A stretch of 64,000 nt of DNA from Hyphomicrobiales bacterium 4NK60-0047b (GTDB lineage Bacteria; Pseudomonadota; Alphaproteobacteria; Rhizobiales; HXMU1428-3). Under the pieces are notes generated by a model. That model was not told the origin of the DNA, did no database searches, and saw nothing but the letters and a program-made list of their open reading frames with translations. A program made the position numbers and the translations under genes. Shown here piece after piece: positions 8,509 through 17,431 of the stretch. The stretch covers positions 434,001 through 498,000 of the forward strand of contig BAABWY010000001.1 of the NCBI GenBank assembly GCA_040367435.1, in the 5' to 3' direction. The number at the start of each line of letters is the position of its first letter. Position 1 is the stretch's first letter.

Positions 8509-10785
8509 ATGAAGTTATTCTTTCAAATAGTTTTAATCAGTTTTTTTATTCTTTTTAGTCATGCATATGCAGCAACCGAAAAAACAGAAACAAAAAAACA
8601 AACTGCCAACAATCTACTCGGCTCTCAATCCCCCTATCTTCTGCAACATCTCTACAACACAGTTGACTGGTACCCCTGGGGAGAAGAAGCTTTAAAAAAA
8701 GCAAAGACAGAAAACAAACCTATATTTCTCTCTGTTGGTTACTCAACCTGTCATTGGTGTCATGTCATGGCTCACGAAAGTTTTGAAAATGAGAAAATCG
8801 GTAAATTTCTAAATGAACATTTTATCTCCATAAAAGTAGACAGAGAACAACGCCCCGACTTAGACAGTCAATTCATGCTTGTAACCGAAGCTATGACAGG
8901 AACTGGCGGCTGGCCTAATTCAGTTTTCCTCACAGCTACTGCAAAACCTTTCCACGCCTCCACTTATCTCCCACCAGACCAATTCCTAAGCACCTTAAAA
9001 CATATTGTAAAACTCTGGCAAACGAAGCAAAAAACACTTATCGAGCAGGGAGAGCAAGTCGCTGATGGTATAAACCGCTATATGAACCGAACAGAGGCGG
9101 CGCGAAACATCACACCAGAAGTCATTGCCGAAGCCATGCAAATGACAACCAAAAACAAGGATGATTTCAACGGAGGTTTTGGTGTCGCACCCAAATTCCC
9201 CCAAGAATCAGCCCTTTCCTTTCTACTTGATCAAGCCGAACGCGGAAATAACACCGCATTAAAAACAGCAATGGCCGCATTAGATGGCATGATCAAGGGC
9301 GGCATACATGACCATGTCGGTGGGGGCTTTCATCGCTACAGCGTTGATGAACGCTGGCTCGTCCCTCACTTTGAAAAAATGCTCTACAACCAAGCCTTGA
9401 TCGGCAATCTCCTAGTCAGAGCCTATGCCCTAACTGGAAAAGAGAGATACAAACATACCGCCACGCGCTTATTTGATTATGTCCTGCGTGACATGCAAGA
9501 CAAAAGCGGCGGGTTCTACTCAGCTGAAGACGCAGACTCAATAGATAAAAACGGAAAAAAAATTGAAGGCGCATTCTACATCTGGTCAAAACAAGAAATT
9601 GAGGGAGTTCATAATTCCAAAACATCTGTCCTTCTAAAAACATTCCCTCTAACCAAGAATGGAAACTTCGAAGGAAAAAACATTCTGCATTTAGAACAAC
9701 TTCCAGAAGATATCGCAAAATCTTTAAACCTAAAGAAGAAATCCTATTATGAAAAATTAAGTGGTGAACTTGAAAAATTAAGACAAGCCCGAGAAAAAAG
9801 AAATCCTCCCCACAAAGATAAAAAAATAATAGTATCCTGGAATGCTATGATGATAGAAGCTCTGGCCCATACCTCATACATCCTAGAGCGAGAAAATTAT
9901 TATACGGCCGCAAAAAAAGCAGCTAACTACATCACACAAAACATGCTTAAAAAAGATCGGCTCTATCGCGCAAGCTATAAAGGAAATATAGGAATTGACG
10001 GTCAGTTAGCCGATTACGCAGGGCTTGGATTAGCATTGCTCGCACTTGAAACTTACAAACCATCAGGAGAACAGAACCAAGCTTCTATGAAAACGGTTCA
10101 AAGATTGGCCGATGAATTACAATTGCGGTTTGGCTCTCCATGGGCAAAAAAAATCACTCCATACCGTATGACAGAAACACAAGATGGTATCGGCACCTTC
10201 CCTCCTCTTGATGACAATCCAATTCCATCAGGCAACGCGCTTGCCTTGAAATTATTACATGCGATTGCAGAAAAAAATGGCAATTCTGAACATAAAAAGA
10301 AAAGCCTTTTACTCGCCTCTGCGCTCTCAGGCCATGCTCTGAGCAACCCACAAATGAGGGGTGTTTTGGTAAACGCTGTCAACGCTGCAAGCAATGGCAA
10401 CCCCGGGTTTATTCGAGACACAGCCAAAGGAAATGTAAAAGTTACTCTGAAATTAAATAGAGAGACTAAGGAAGCAACACTCAATATCACCATACGTCCT
10501 GGCTGGCATATCAATTCAAATGCTCCTTTAGAAGACTACTTAATCCCAACTCAAATCACAAAAAACGGTCAAAAGCTCGAAGCCAAACAATTTCCAAAAC
10601 CTAAAATAAAATCCCTCTCGTTCAACAAAGAGAAACTCTCTCTCTATGAAGGTGTAATAAACATCACCACTGAATTTCCACGAAGCAAACAGCAAGAGGC
10701 AAGCAAACTCGCCTTAAAGCTACAAGCCTGCAGCGATCAAGTCTGCCTCGCGCCAGAGACAATCGAATTCAATTTTTGGCAATAA
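8509..10785 (+). CDS. YyaL/DUF255-type thioredoxin-domain protein with C-terminal DsbD-alpha-like domain
   Basis: 758 residues from ATG 8509 (a GTGAGGG RBS precedes it; the in-frame ATG at 8494 would spoil the signal peptide). A signal peptide ([11 protein letters not shown]...AYA) targets it to the periplasm. The N-terminal DUF255 thioredoxin fold has the CxxC-type [10 protein letters not shown] motif. The central part is an (alpha/alpha)6 barrel of the N-acylglucosamine epimerase-like type seen in YyaL/SPATA20. The last ~120 residues resemble the periplasmic N-terminal domain of DsbD, including the paired cysteines in [12 protein letters not shown]. YyaL proteins are usually ~680 residues and lack this tail, so this is a fusion. 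The function of the family is not established; a thiol-redox role is inferred. Confidence 0.75.
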   Translation: MKLFFQIVLISFFILFSHAYAATEKTETKKQTANNLLGSQSPYLLQHLYNTVDWYPWGEEALKKAKTENKPIFLSVGYSTCHWCHVMAHESFENEKIGKFLNEHFISIKVDREQRPDLDSQFMLVTEAMTGTGGWPNSVFLTATAKPFHASTYLPPDQFLSTLKHIVKLWQTKQKTLIEQGEQVADGINRYMNRTEAARNITPEVIAEAMQMTTKNKDDFNGGFGVAPKFPQESALSFLLDQAERGNNTALKTAMAALDGMIKGGIHDHVGGGFHRYSVDERWLVPHFEKMLYNQALIGNLLVRAYALTGKERYKHTATRLFDYVLRDMQDKSGGFYSAEDADSIDKNGKKIEGAFYIWSKQEIEGVHNSKTSVLLKTFPLTKNGNFEGKNILHLEQLPEDIAKSLNLKKKSYYEKLSGELEKLRQAREKRNPPHKDKKIIVSWNAMMIEALAHTSYILERENYYTAAKKAANYITQNMLKKDRLYRASYKGNIGIDGQLADYAGLGLALLALETYKPSGEQNQASMKTVQRLADELQLRFGSPWAKKITPYRMTETQDGIGTFPPLDDNPIPSGNALALKLLHAIAEKNGNSEHKKKSLLLASALSGHALSNPQMRGVLVNAVNAASNGNPGFIRDTAKGNVKVTLKLNRETKEATLNITIRPGWHINSNAPLEDYLIPTQITKNGQKLEAKQFPKPKIKSLSFNKEKLSLYEGVINITTEFPRSKQQEASKLALKLQACSDQVCLAPETIEFNFWQ

Positions 10786-10987
10786 AATGAAGGCTTTATT
10801 TTAAAACAGAGAAGAACACTTACTCATTTTGCATGGATTTAAAAAAGAAAAACCTATAAATTAAGCACAGAAAAATAGCAAAATGAGAACAATTCAGAAC
10901 CATATCATTAAGAATAATTCATGTTCGGCCTAAAGAGCCAAACATTCATTTTCCATTCATTGGCCAAGCCATAGTTTTTTCCCTAGA
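10786..10987. other. Gene-free AT-rich spacer
   Basis: No ORF, RNA gene or clear promoter could be supported here. It leads into the 11-bp tandem repeats at 10988. Confidence 0.4.
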
Positions 10988-11031
10988 CGCAACACAGTCG
11001 CAAAACAATCGCAACACAGCTGCAATACAGA
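10988..11031 (+). repeat. Four tandem 11-bp repeats before a secreted-protein gene
   Basis: Units CGCAACACAGT, CGCAAAACAAT, CGCAACACAGC and TGCAATACAGA follow one another with no spacers and end 22 bases before the ATG at 11054. One unit is about one helical turn, so a protein could bind the same face repeatedly; they could also lie in the leader of the mRNA. Confidence 0.75.
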
Positions 11032-11053
11032 TTGTAGAAAAGGGATCAAACCA

Positions 11054-11956
11054 ATGAACAAACTTGCAAGGATTATAAAAGCTCAAATCACTCTTCTCGT
11101 GATCTGCCTAGCAACCTCACTCACAACCATCACCCCAGCTCAAGCCGCATGCGGTGGCCACAATCAAAAAGTCTGCTCTATTTTTAAAAAGGGCGGCATG
11201 TGCAGAAGCTGGCTCACAAATGTAAGAGGCGTATGCCGTCCTTGCGGTGGAAAAAATCAAAGAGCTTGCCCCATCACCAAAAAAGGAAAGGCTTGTAAAA
11301 GAGGCCTGAAATGGAAACTCGGTAAATGTGTTCAGCAAAAACAATCCGTCAAAAAGAAATTACTGAGAGACGCAAGAACTCAAGCACAGCGCTTTAAACC
11401 AATGATCCGTACAATTGCCAATACGTTAAGACGCGTCGGTAACAAGCAAATGATCAGACGCTTAAAAGCTGCCCTGAAATCAAAAGATCCAAACAGAATT
11501 AGAAGTGTTATTCAGGATATGCAGACAAGAGCTGTACAAACTGCCCTACAAAAAGCTGGATTTAGAACATTATCAGTTGGTGTCCAATCTTCTGTATCAG
11601 TGGCAGGAGGTTACGGCCGCGAAACGGGGCTTGCTCTACCAGTAAACCAAAGAGGGCGGGCACCTCTCTATCTTTCTAAAACTTACTTTGGAGGCGTTAT
11701 CTTAGGTGTTGGAAATGATCTTGTAATGTCAGCCTTTACAGACAACCCAAATAATGTTGGCGGAGCGCTCTACGCAGCCATAGGTAACTTTGATGTAGGC
11801 TCAGGCGTTGGTGTTGTTCTCTGGTATGACAAAAGAACACTCCTTATCAAAGGTGTCTCTGTTGGCATCGGTATCGGAAGTGTCGGAGCCGGCGGTGCAA
11901 TCGGTCACGGCACAACTTACCTCTGCCCATCAAGAGCGTGTAACAAAGTCTTTTAA
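11054..11956 (+). CDS. Secreted Cys-rich protein of unknown function
   Basis: 300 residues. A signal peptide ends at TPAQAA (about residue 32). Residues ~33-95 hold two copies of a small Cys module, CGGHNQKVCSIFKKGGMC and CGGKNQRACPITKKGKAC, each followed by a further C. A basic helical region (about 98-170) follows. The C-terminal ~120 residues are rich in Gly, Val and Ser (for example VGIGIGSVGAGGAIGHG) and resemble the beta-rich part of YSC84/SYLF-type lipid-binding proteins, though not convincingly. No function can be assigned. It stands alone, with tandem 11-bp repeats upstream and a hairpin downstream. Confidence 0.7.
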   Translation: MNKLARIIKAQITLLVICLATSLTTITPAQAACGGHNQKVCSIFKKGGMCRSWLTNVRGVCRPCGGKNQRACPITKKGKACKRGLKWKLGKCVQQKQSVKKKLLRDARTQAQRFKPMIRTIANTLRRVGNKQMIRRLKAALKSKDPNRIRSVIQDMQTRAVQTALQKAGFRTLSVGVQSSVSVAGGYGRETGLALPVNQRGRAPLYLSKTYFGGVILGVGNDLVMSAFTDNPNNVGGALYAAIGNFDVGSGVGVVLWYDKRTLLIKGVSVGIGIGSVGAGGAIGHGTTYLCPSRACNKVF

Positions 11957-11973
11957 TTAATAAAATATAAAAG

Positions 11974-12010
11974 GGGCTTGTTGGTCACCAAATTGGACCC
12001 CAGCAAGTCC
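11974..12010 (+). terminator. Hairpin downstream of the secreted-protein gene
   Basis: GGGCTTGTTGG can pair with CCAGCAAGTCC (11 bp including two G-U pairs). No T-run follows, so it is a weak terminator candidate. Confidence 0.45.
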
Positions 12011-12127
12011 ACACAATTTATTTATCAAAAACATTCCATTTTAACCAGAAAAACTCAGTTTATATTAAATACACAGCACAGCAAAATAATATAATTTACT
12101 AAAAACAAAAATATCCAAAGAGTATAA

Positions 12128-12402
12128 CTTGTTAAACCAAGTTTAAATGGTCAACTTGATTATTTCGATCAAAAAATTATTGAAACTTTATCCATAGTTA
12201 GTCATATAGCTATTACTGGTCTTGCTAAAAAAACAGGTTTATCAAAACACTATGTACTGTAAGTGGTAAACGCCTCGTAACCGATTCATTTATCTTGGGG
12301 TTTCAGCATATTTTAAATCCCATAATACTTGATATAAACCATGTTGCATATGTAGCAAGTTCAATTCCTATAACACCTACAAAAAATAAGGCAGAGACAT
12401 GA
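12128..12402 (+). pseudogene. Frameshifted, truncated Lrp/AsnC-family regulator
   Basis: One frame from about 12128 reads LDYFDQKIIETLSIVSHI followed by LAKKTGLSKHYVL, then meets a TAA at 12260. This is the N-terminal helix-turn-helix of Lrp/AsnC proteins. A different frame continues from 12262 with SGKRLVTDSFILGFQHILNP and DINHVAYVAS, matching the next Lrp block. It runs to TGA 12400-12402, overlapping the ATG of the next gene as ATGA. No in-frame ATG precedes the first block and the effector (RAM) domain is almost absent. The order and overlap suggest it once regulated the downstream ornithine cyclodeaminase-like gene. Confidence 0.7.
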
Positions 12403-13322
12403 AATTTATTAATCGCGAAACAGTCGCTGGTAAACTAAATTGGCTTTCTGTCTTAGATACCTTGCGTGAGGGGCATCTTCTTCCAAAAGCAGATATCAGT
12501 GATCAATTTTTGGTACGAAAACAAGACACTCTTTTAAGCCGTGCAGCATGGATCGATGGGCTTGGATTTGGGGTTAAATCCGTATCAGTGATGGCCAATA
12601 ATCTGGCCAAAGGGCTCCCTAGTGTTCAAGGGGCAATGCTCGTTTTTGAAGATCGAGGAGGAAAACTTGAAGCAGTAATTGATAGCAGCTTGGTCACAGA
12701 ATGGAAGACTGCTGGAGATTCAGTCCTTGGTGCAAAACTATTAGCTCGGCAAGATAGTGAGAACTACCTAGTTGTGGGCGCAGGTGTCGTTGCTGAAAAT
12801 CTAATTCATTCTTATTCAGAAGTATTTCCTAATTTAAAATCCTTTGAGGTTTGGAACCGAACACCTGCAAAAGCAGATGCATTGGCAAATAAGATGACAA
12901 AACTTGGCATTCCGGTTCAAATGGTCACCAACTTGAAAGAAGCAAGCAACCGCGCAGATATTATTTCTACTGCTACCATGACCAGGTCACCATTATTATA
13001 TGGCGACTGGATCACACCAGGGACACATGTTGATCTTATTGGAGCATTTAAAAAAGATATGCGTGAAGCAGATGATACATTGCTGCAAAAGGGGCAAATA
13101 TTTGTCGATTCATTTGAAACCACAATCTCACACATTGGCGAATTAATGATCCCACTTTTAAGTGGCGCTATCACACGGAATGATATTCTTTCTGATTTTT
13201 ATGATCTTGTAAATGGTCAAGTAGGCCGAACATCTAGTGACGAAATAACTGTCTTCAAAAATGGCGGCGGCGCGCACCTTGATCTTATGGTTGCAAAATA
13301 CATACTTAAGGCAACGGCTTAG
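12399..13322 (+). CDS. Ornithine cyclodeaminase/mu-crystallin family protein
   Basis: 307 residues with the family Rossmann motif VVGAGVVAENLIHSY (about 126-140), a substrate-binding region around KSVSVMANN, and the C-terminal block GRTSSDEITVFKNGGGAHLD. Members include ornithine cyclodeaminase, alanine dehydrogenase and delta1-pyrroline-2-carboxylate reductase; the sequence alone does not separate these. Its start overlaps the remains of an Lrp-like regulator, as expected for an amino acid-responsive gene that has lost its regulator. It is the last chromosomal gene before the mobile element. Confidence 0.85.
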   Translation: MKFINRETVAGKLNWLSVLDTLREGHLLPKADISDQFLVRKQDTLLSRAAWIDGLGFGVKSVSVMANNLAKGLPSVQGAMLVFEDRGGKLEAVIDSSLVTEWKTAGDSVLGAKLLARQDSENYLVVGAGVVAENLIHSYSEVFPNLKSFEVWNRTPAKADALANKMTKLGIPVQMVTNLKEASNRADIISTATMTRSPLLYGDWITPGTHVDLIGAFKKDMREADDTLLQKGQIFVDSFETTISHIGELMIPLLSGAITRNDILSDFYDLVNGQVGRTSSDEITVFKNGGGAHLDLMVAKYILKATA

Positions 13323-13630
13323 AAAAAATTATTGAAGCGCCAGCTTTGCATGCATTATTTTATGAATAAAATGATCAGTCAATATTCAGTAAACCAGTAC
13401 CTTTTAGTCCTCAGTTCTCCATCAACTTTCAAACCATACACCCGCTTTTCTTCATTATAATGTCAACATATACCAGCAATAATATCATAACATCTAAAGG
13501 TACATACTTACTAAAGTAAAAGATATTTCGTTTCTGATACAAATAACAGTGTTTAAAAGTGTCTACCCTACATCCGCGAATAATAACGAAATGCTTGTAA
13601 AACAACCGGTTAGCTTCTTTTTAAGAGAGA
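13323..13630. other. Gene-free region between the chromosome and the mobile element
   Basis: AT-rich with no supported gene. An open frame that starts at 13549 runs into the mobile element, but its first 28 codons show no sign of being coding, so I treat this stretch as non-coding. Confidence 0.4.
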
Positions 13631-13641
13631 AAATGGTGCGG
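13631..13641 (+). other. Candidate left attachment-site core
   Basis: AAATGGTGCGG is identical to the sequence spanning the 3' end of tRNA-Leu at 35267-35277. A related AAATGGTGC occurs again at 13706-13714. An exact 11-bp match at both element ends supports an att core, but 11 bp is short. Confidence 0.55.
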
Positions 13642-13845
13642 GTAAGAGGAACAACCTCGAACCAAAACCCGCGCTTTGGGTTGGCGGGCGGCAAAGCGCA
13701 AACAAAAATGGTGCCCCTGAGTAGAGAAACCTCGAACTCTTTGTTTGAGGTTTTTGAGGAGTGGCACGATCACCTCAAGCATGTTGATTTTGAAGAACTT
13801 GATAAAAAATATCAAGAGTCTTTGGACAAAGAGGAGGACGAATAA
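13633..13845 (+). CDS. Small acidic-tailed protein at the element's left end
   Basis: 70 residues if started at ATG 13633 (AAGAGAG precedes it); the frame is open from 13549, and an ATG at 13708 is another option. A motif is repeated: KMVRVRGTTSN and KMVPLSRETSN. The C-terminal part (FEEWHDHLKHVDFEELDKK) is acidic and probably helical. The stop overlaps the mobC start by one base, which suggests translational coupling with the mobilization genes and a possible relaxosome role. I do not recognise the family, and the first half overlaps att and inverted-repeat sequence, so it may be non-coding. Confidence 0.5.
   Translation: MVRVRGTTSNQNPRFGLAGGKAQTKMVPLSRETSNSLFEVFEEWHDHLKHVDFEELDKKYQESLDKEEDE
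13671..13699. repeat. GCGCTTTG/CAAAGCGC inverted repeat, possible oriT or att element
   Basis: An 8-bp perfect inverted repeat around a 13-base G-rich loop, just upstream of mobC and the relaxase gene. Relaxases usually act at inverted repeats next to their own genes, so this is the best oriT candidate here. No nick consensus could be matched. Confidence 0.4.
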
Positions 13846-14255
13846 TGACTCCTCACCTTCAATCAGATTTCAAATCAGCCAATACTCCTAAACCAAAACG
13901 CATGGCTCCGTTATCTGTTCGCTTATCCAAAGAGCAGCGTAAGCAATTGGAACGTGATGCGGTAGGCATGTCTTTGAATGCCTATGTGCTATCCAAGCTC
14001 TTTGACGATCCCGTAAGCCCGAAACGCAGACGTAAGGAACCCACTCAAAAAAATAAAGCCATTGCACGTGCTTTACGGCAATTATCGCAGGCTGGTCTCG
14101 TTGGCTATTTGCTCAATCAAATTGCTGCCATTGAAGAAAACCGCCTGCAGCTTCCTCCAGATGAAGAGAAGCAACTACGTCAAGCTTATACAAATTGCTG
14201 CAATCTTCGCAGAGATTTGATTGAAGCACTGGGGCTGGAGGCTGAGCACAAGTGA
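13845..14255 (+). CDS. MobC-like relaxosome accessory protein
   Basis: 136 residues. The N-terminal part, MAPLSVRLSKEQRKQLERDA followed by GMSLNAYVLSKLF, is a ribbon-helix-helix type DNA-binding domain. The middle, LRQLSQAGLVGYLLNQIA and NNL-type helices near the C-terminus, matches plasmid mobilization MobC proteins. Such proteins help the relaxase open oriT. The TGA stop overlaps the GTG start of the relaxase gene (GTGA), so the two are translationally coupled. Confidence 0.75.
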   Translation: MTPHLQSDFKSANTPKPKRMAPLSVRLSKEQRKQLERDAVGMSLNAYVLSKLFDDPVSPKRRRKEPTQKNKAIARALRQLSQAGLVGYLLNQIAAIEENRLQLPPDEEKQLRQAYTNCCNLRRDLIEALGLEAEHK

Positions 14256-16750
14256 TCTTGGTCGGCAATCAGCGCGGGAATTATAAGGATATGGCTAATC
14301 ATTTGCTCAAGGATGACAATGAACAAGTGACACTCCATGAAATCAAGGGTTTCATGGGGGAGACTTTGCATACGGCCTTGCAGGAGTCCTATGCCGTGAG
14401 CCGAGCTACCAAATGCTCAAAGCATCTTTATTCTTTGAGTTTTAGCCCGCCCAAAGATGCATGTCTTGATACAAAACAATTCGAAGACGCCATCAACCGC
14501 GCTGAAAAGCGCCTCGGTCTAACAGGGCAGCCCCGCGTCATTGTCTTTCATGAGAAGCGCGGGCGAGATGGCGAGCTTCGCAAACATGCGCATGCTGTAT
14601 GGTGCCGGATAGATGCGGAAAACGGCAAGGCCATTCATATTGCTTACGATCATACAAAGCTCAACGTCTTTAGCCGTGAGCTTTTCCTTGAAAATGGGTG
14701 GGCGCTGCCAAAGGGCTATAAAAACAGAGCAGATCGAGACCCGCTCAATTATACCCACGCCCAACACCAACAAGCACGGCGAGCTGGAAAACAGGCCGAT
14801 GAAATCAAACGGCAGTTTCAAAGCGCGTGGGCGCAGTCTGATACGAGAAAGACTTTCGCCACTGCCCTTAAAGAAGTAGGTTACATTCTAGCGCGGGGGG
14901 ATCGGCGCGGCTTTGTCGCTGTTGATAGCCTTGGTGAAGTCTATTCCGTTGCCCGTTATGTCGGGATTAAAACACGAGATGTGCGAGATCGCTTAGGTGA
15001 GCTTGAAGGTTTGCCAAGCGTGGAACAGGCTCAAGAAATCGCGCTGCGTGATTGTCCTGCTCCTCATAAAACGTTTGAAGACTCGCCACTAACGCGGAAG
15101 ATCAAACAAAACCCGGAGCATGTTTTATCTCTTTTAACAGAGAAAGAAGCCAGCTTTACCCGTCATTCCATAGCCAAGACGCTCAATAGTTACATTGATG
15201 ATCCGCAAGACTATCAAGCCGCCTATCAGAGAGTTATGGCTTCTAAGGCTTTAGTTCAGCTAACGCCGGGCACAGATAATCCAAAACTCAAAACTCGTTA
15301 TTCCACACGGGAGATGATCGACCTTGAAATCACTCTCATGAGTAACGCAAATGATATGGCACAATCCGGCGGCTTTAAAGTTTCTGGTCGCAACCAAGAG
15401 ATTGCCATCAACACGACAAACAAAGCCTTGCAAAATAAAGGCGTGTCTTTAAGCGAAGAGCAAAGACAAGCCATACGCCATGTAACAGATGATAAGCAGC
15501 TCTCATCCGTCATCGGTGTCGCCGGGGCAGGTAAAAGCACAATTCTTGCTGCTGCGCGTGATGCATGGGAAGCAGAAGGTCGCCGCGTCTTTGGAGCAGC
15601 GCTTGCTGGCAAAGCCGCCAAAGGACTTGAGCAATCATCGGGCATTCAATCTAAAACTCTGGCCTCTTATGAGCTTGGTTGGGAACATGAGCGCAACCAA
15701 CTTCAAAAGGGAGATGTCTTTGTTATTGATGAAGCTGGGATGATTGGATCAAAACAAATGGCGCGGTTTATAACAGAGGTGAAAAACAAAGGCGCAAAAT
15801 TGGTATTGGTTGGTGACGCCGAACAATTGCAGCCTATAGAAGCCGGGGCACCCTTTAGATGTATTACGAAAGATAACAAACCTGCGACTTTACATGATGT
15901 GCATCGTCAAAAAGATGATTGGCAAAAACAGGCGTCACAGGACTTTGCACTCAGCAAAACACAAGATGCCCTCAAAGCCTATCAAGATCATGGCAGGATT
16001 GATAAAAGCGAAACTCAAGATGATGCCATACAAGGACTGGTTAGTGATTATCTGAATGACTTCTGGTCTTGTGAGGGGCGCGCCTCCCAAATCGCTCTCG
16101 CCCACCGCAAGGCTGATGTGAAATCCATCAATGACATGATCCGTGAAGCCCGCAAGGAAGCCGGAGAGCTTGAGGATGGAATAACCTATCAAACCACACA
16201 TGGGAAGCGCGAGTTTGCTCCCGGAGATAGATTACTTTTTACCCGCAATCATCGTGAAACTGGTTTGAAAAACGGCATGTTAGGCACGGTGACAAATACC
16301 GCTGAACACTGCCTAACCATTGCGCTTGATGAAAAGCAAGAAAGCGATCAACCGAATGAGATGACTATCTCAATCAAAGACTATCAAGACATTGAGCATG
16401 GCTATGCAACGACCATTCATAAGAGTCAAGGCGCAACGGTTGATAAATCTTATGTGCTAGCTTCACAAACAATGGATAGGCATCTGACCTATGTTGCCAT
16501 GACCCGTCACAAGCAAGAAACAAGGCTTTATGCGAGCAACGAGGAATTTTCCTCGAATGAAAAAATGGTCAATACACTCTCCCGCGCCCGTCATAAGCTA
16601 ATGGCGATAGAGCATGAAACGCAGCAACAAGAACCTACCGAGTGTCTTGAACAACAAGAAAACGCATCTCAAGACAAAGAGATAAGACAGCAAGAGGTAA
16701 TGGATTATCTTCGCCAAAGCCGTGAGAACGGATGGAAATATGAGCGTTGA
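14252..16750 (+). CDS. Relaxase-helicase for conjugative mobilization (TraA-like)
   Basis: 832 residues, GTG start overlapping mobC. The N-terminal relaxase domain has the metal-binding histidine motif with H100, H112 and H114 (KHAHAVWCRID), a candidate catalytic tyrosine near Y60, and the block LNVFSRELFLENGW. It is closer to MOBP/VirD2-type nucleases than to classical TraA. The C-terminal half is an SF1 (RecD/TraA-like) helicase: Walker A GVAGAGKST (422-430), Walker B VIDEAGM (491-497), then VGDAEQLQP and the late motif GYATTIHKSQGATVD. It would nick oriT, stay bound to the strand, and unwind it for export. Confidence 0.88.
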   Translation: MILVGNQRGNYKDMANHLLKDDNEQVTLHEIKGFMGETLHTALQESYAVSRATKCSKHLYSLSFSPPKDACLDTKQFEDAINRAEKRLGLTGQPRVIVFHEKRGRDGELRKHAHAVWCRIDAENGKAIHIAYDHTKLNVFSRELFLENGWALPKGYKNRADRDPLNYTHAQHQQARRAGKQADEIKRQFQSAWAQSDTRKTFATALKEVGYILARGDRRGFVAVDSLGEVYSVARYVGIKTRDVRDRLGELEGLPSVEQAQEIALRDCPAPHKTFEDSPLTRKIKQNPEHVLSLLTEKEASFTRHSIAKTLNSYIDDPQDYQAAYQRVMASKALVQLTPGTDNPKLKTRYSTREMIDLEITLMSNANDMAQSGGFKVSGRNQEIAINTTNKALQNKGVSLSEEQRQAIRHVTDDKQLSSVIGVAGAGKSTILAAARDAWEAEGRRVFGAALAGKAAKGLEQSSGIQSKTLASYELGWEHERNQLQKGDVFVIDEAGMIGSKQMARFITEVKNKGAKLVLVGDAEQLQPIEAGAPFRCITKDNKPATLHDVHRQKDDWQKQASQDFALSKTQDALKAYQDHGRIDKSETQDDAIQGLVSDYLNDFWSCEGRASQIALAHRKADVKSINDMIREARKEAGELEDGITYQTTHGKREFAPGDRLLFTRNHRETGLKNGMLGTVTNTAEHCLTIALDEKQESDQPNEMTISIKDYQDIEHGYATTIHKSQGATVDKSYVLASQTMDRHLTYVAMTRHKQETRLYASNEEFSSNEKMVNTLSRARHKLMAIEHETQQQEPTECLEQQENASQDKEIRQQEVMDYLRQSRENGWKYER

Positions 16751-16754
16751 ATAT

Positions 16755-16789
16755 AATATTGGCAATTTTTGCCATATTATGCCATATTA
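16755..16789 (+). promoter_or_regulatory. Operator-like repeats upstream of parD
   Basis: Two direct copies of TGCCATATTA (16770-16779 and 16780-16789) are preceded by an inverted half site TAATATTGGCA (16755-16765). Tandem half sites in front of a ParD gene fit the usual autoregulation by ParD/ParDE complexes. An RBS GGAGG follows before the ATG at 16807. Confidence 0.6.
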
Positions 16790-16806
16790 AAAATGGAGGT
16801 ATCACA

Positions 16807-17046
16807 ATGGCCAGTATGAATATTTCACTTCCCGATGCGATGCGTGATTGGGTACAAGAACAAATCGATAGCGGCAAATATGCTAGTGCAAGTGATTATG
16901 TTCGTGATCTTATTCGTCACGATCAAAGCTATGCCCACCAATTCCTTCAAAAGGCCATTACAGAAGGCATTGAAAGCGGCATTAGTGAGCGCTCTATGGA
17001 TGAACTTTTGCAAGAGGCCAAACAAAAAGCTGCTCACAATTCATGA
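16807..17046 (+). CDS. parD: ParD-family antitoxin
   Basis: 79 residues from ATG 16807 (the upstream frame to 16747 covers the operator and is not coding). The N-terminal ribbon-helix-helix domain is MNISLPDAMRDWVQEQIDSG followed by YASASDYVRDLIRHDQ, the ParD/CC2985 signature; the C-terminus is the toxin-binding tail. It overlaps parE by 4 bases (ATGA). Together they form a type II toxin-antitoxin module that can stabilise the element. Confidence 0.9.
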   Translation: MASMNISLPDAMRDWVQEQIDSGKYASASDYVRDLIRHDQSYAHQFLQKAITEGIESGISERSMDELLQEAKQKAAHNS

Positions 17047-17354
17047 TTTATAAAAAAACCCCGAAAGCTGATGAAGACATTCTCAGCATTTACGCCTATA
17101 CGCTTGAGCAATTTGGCGAAGAGCAAGCGATTACATATTTTCGTTCATTAGAAGGTTGTTTTGAATTTTTGTGCGACCATCCACGTGCAGCTAAACAAAG
17201 AGAAGAATTTAATCCGCCTGTCCGCATCCATCATCACAAGAAACATTTTATCCTCTACAGTGTTGAGGACGAATATCTGTTGATTGTCAGAGTGCTTCAC
17301 GAACGCCGTGAGCTTAAACGCTATCTTGATCTTTTATCCGGTGACAATGAATAG
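17043..17354 (+). CDS. parE: ParE-family toxin
   Basis: 103 residues of RelE/ParE fold: YKKTPKADEDILSIYAYTLE at the start, HPRAAKQREEFNPPVRIHHH in the middle and LIVRVLHERRELKRYL at the end, all typical of ParE. ParE toxins generally inhibit DNA gyrase. The start codon overlaps the parD stop (ATGA). Confidence 0.9.
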   Translation: MIYKKTPKADEDILSIYAYTLEQFGEEQAITYFRSLEGCFEFLCDHPRAAKQREEFNPPVRIHHHKKHFILYSVEDEYLLIVRVLHERRELKRYLDLLSGDNE

Positions 17355-17431
17355 GCGCTTATAATACTACAACGCATTAGCTAGCATCAGACAAACGACC
17401 TAATGATAAACACGGTGTTAGTAACAAAGTT

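Noticed and set aside
13549-13632. Start of the 98-codon ORF at 13549
   Set aside because: No ribosome binding site stands before 13549 and the frame crosses the predicted element border; ATG 13633 or 13708 is more plausible.
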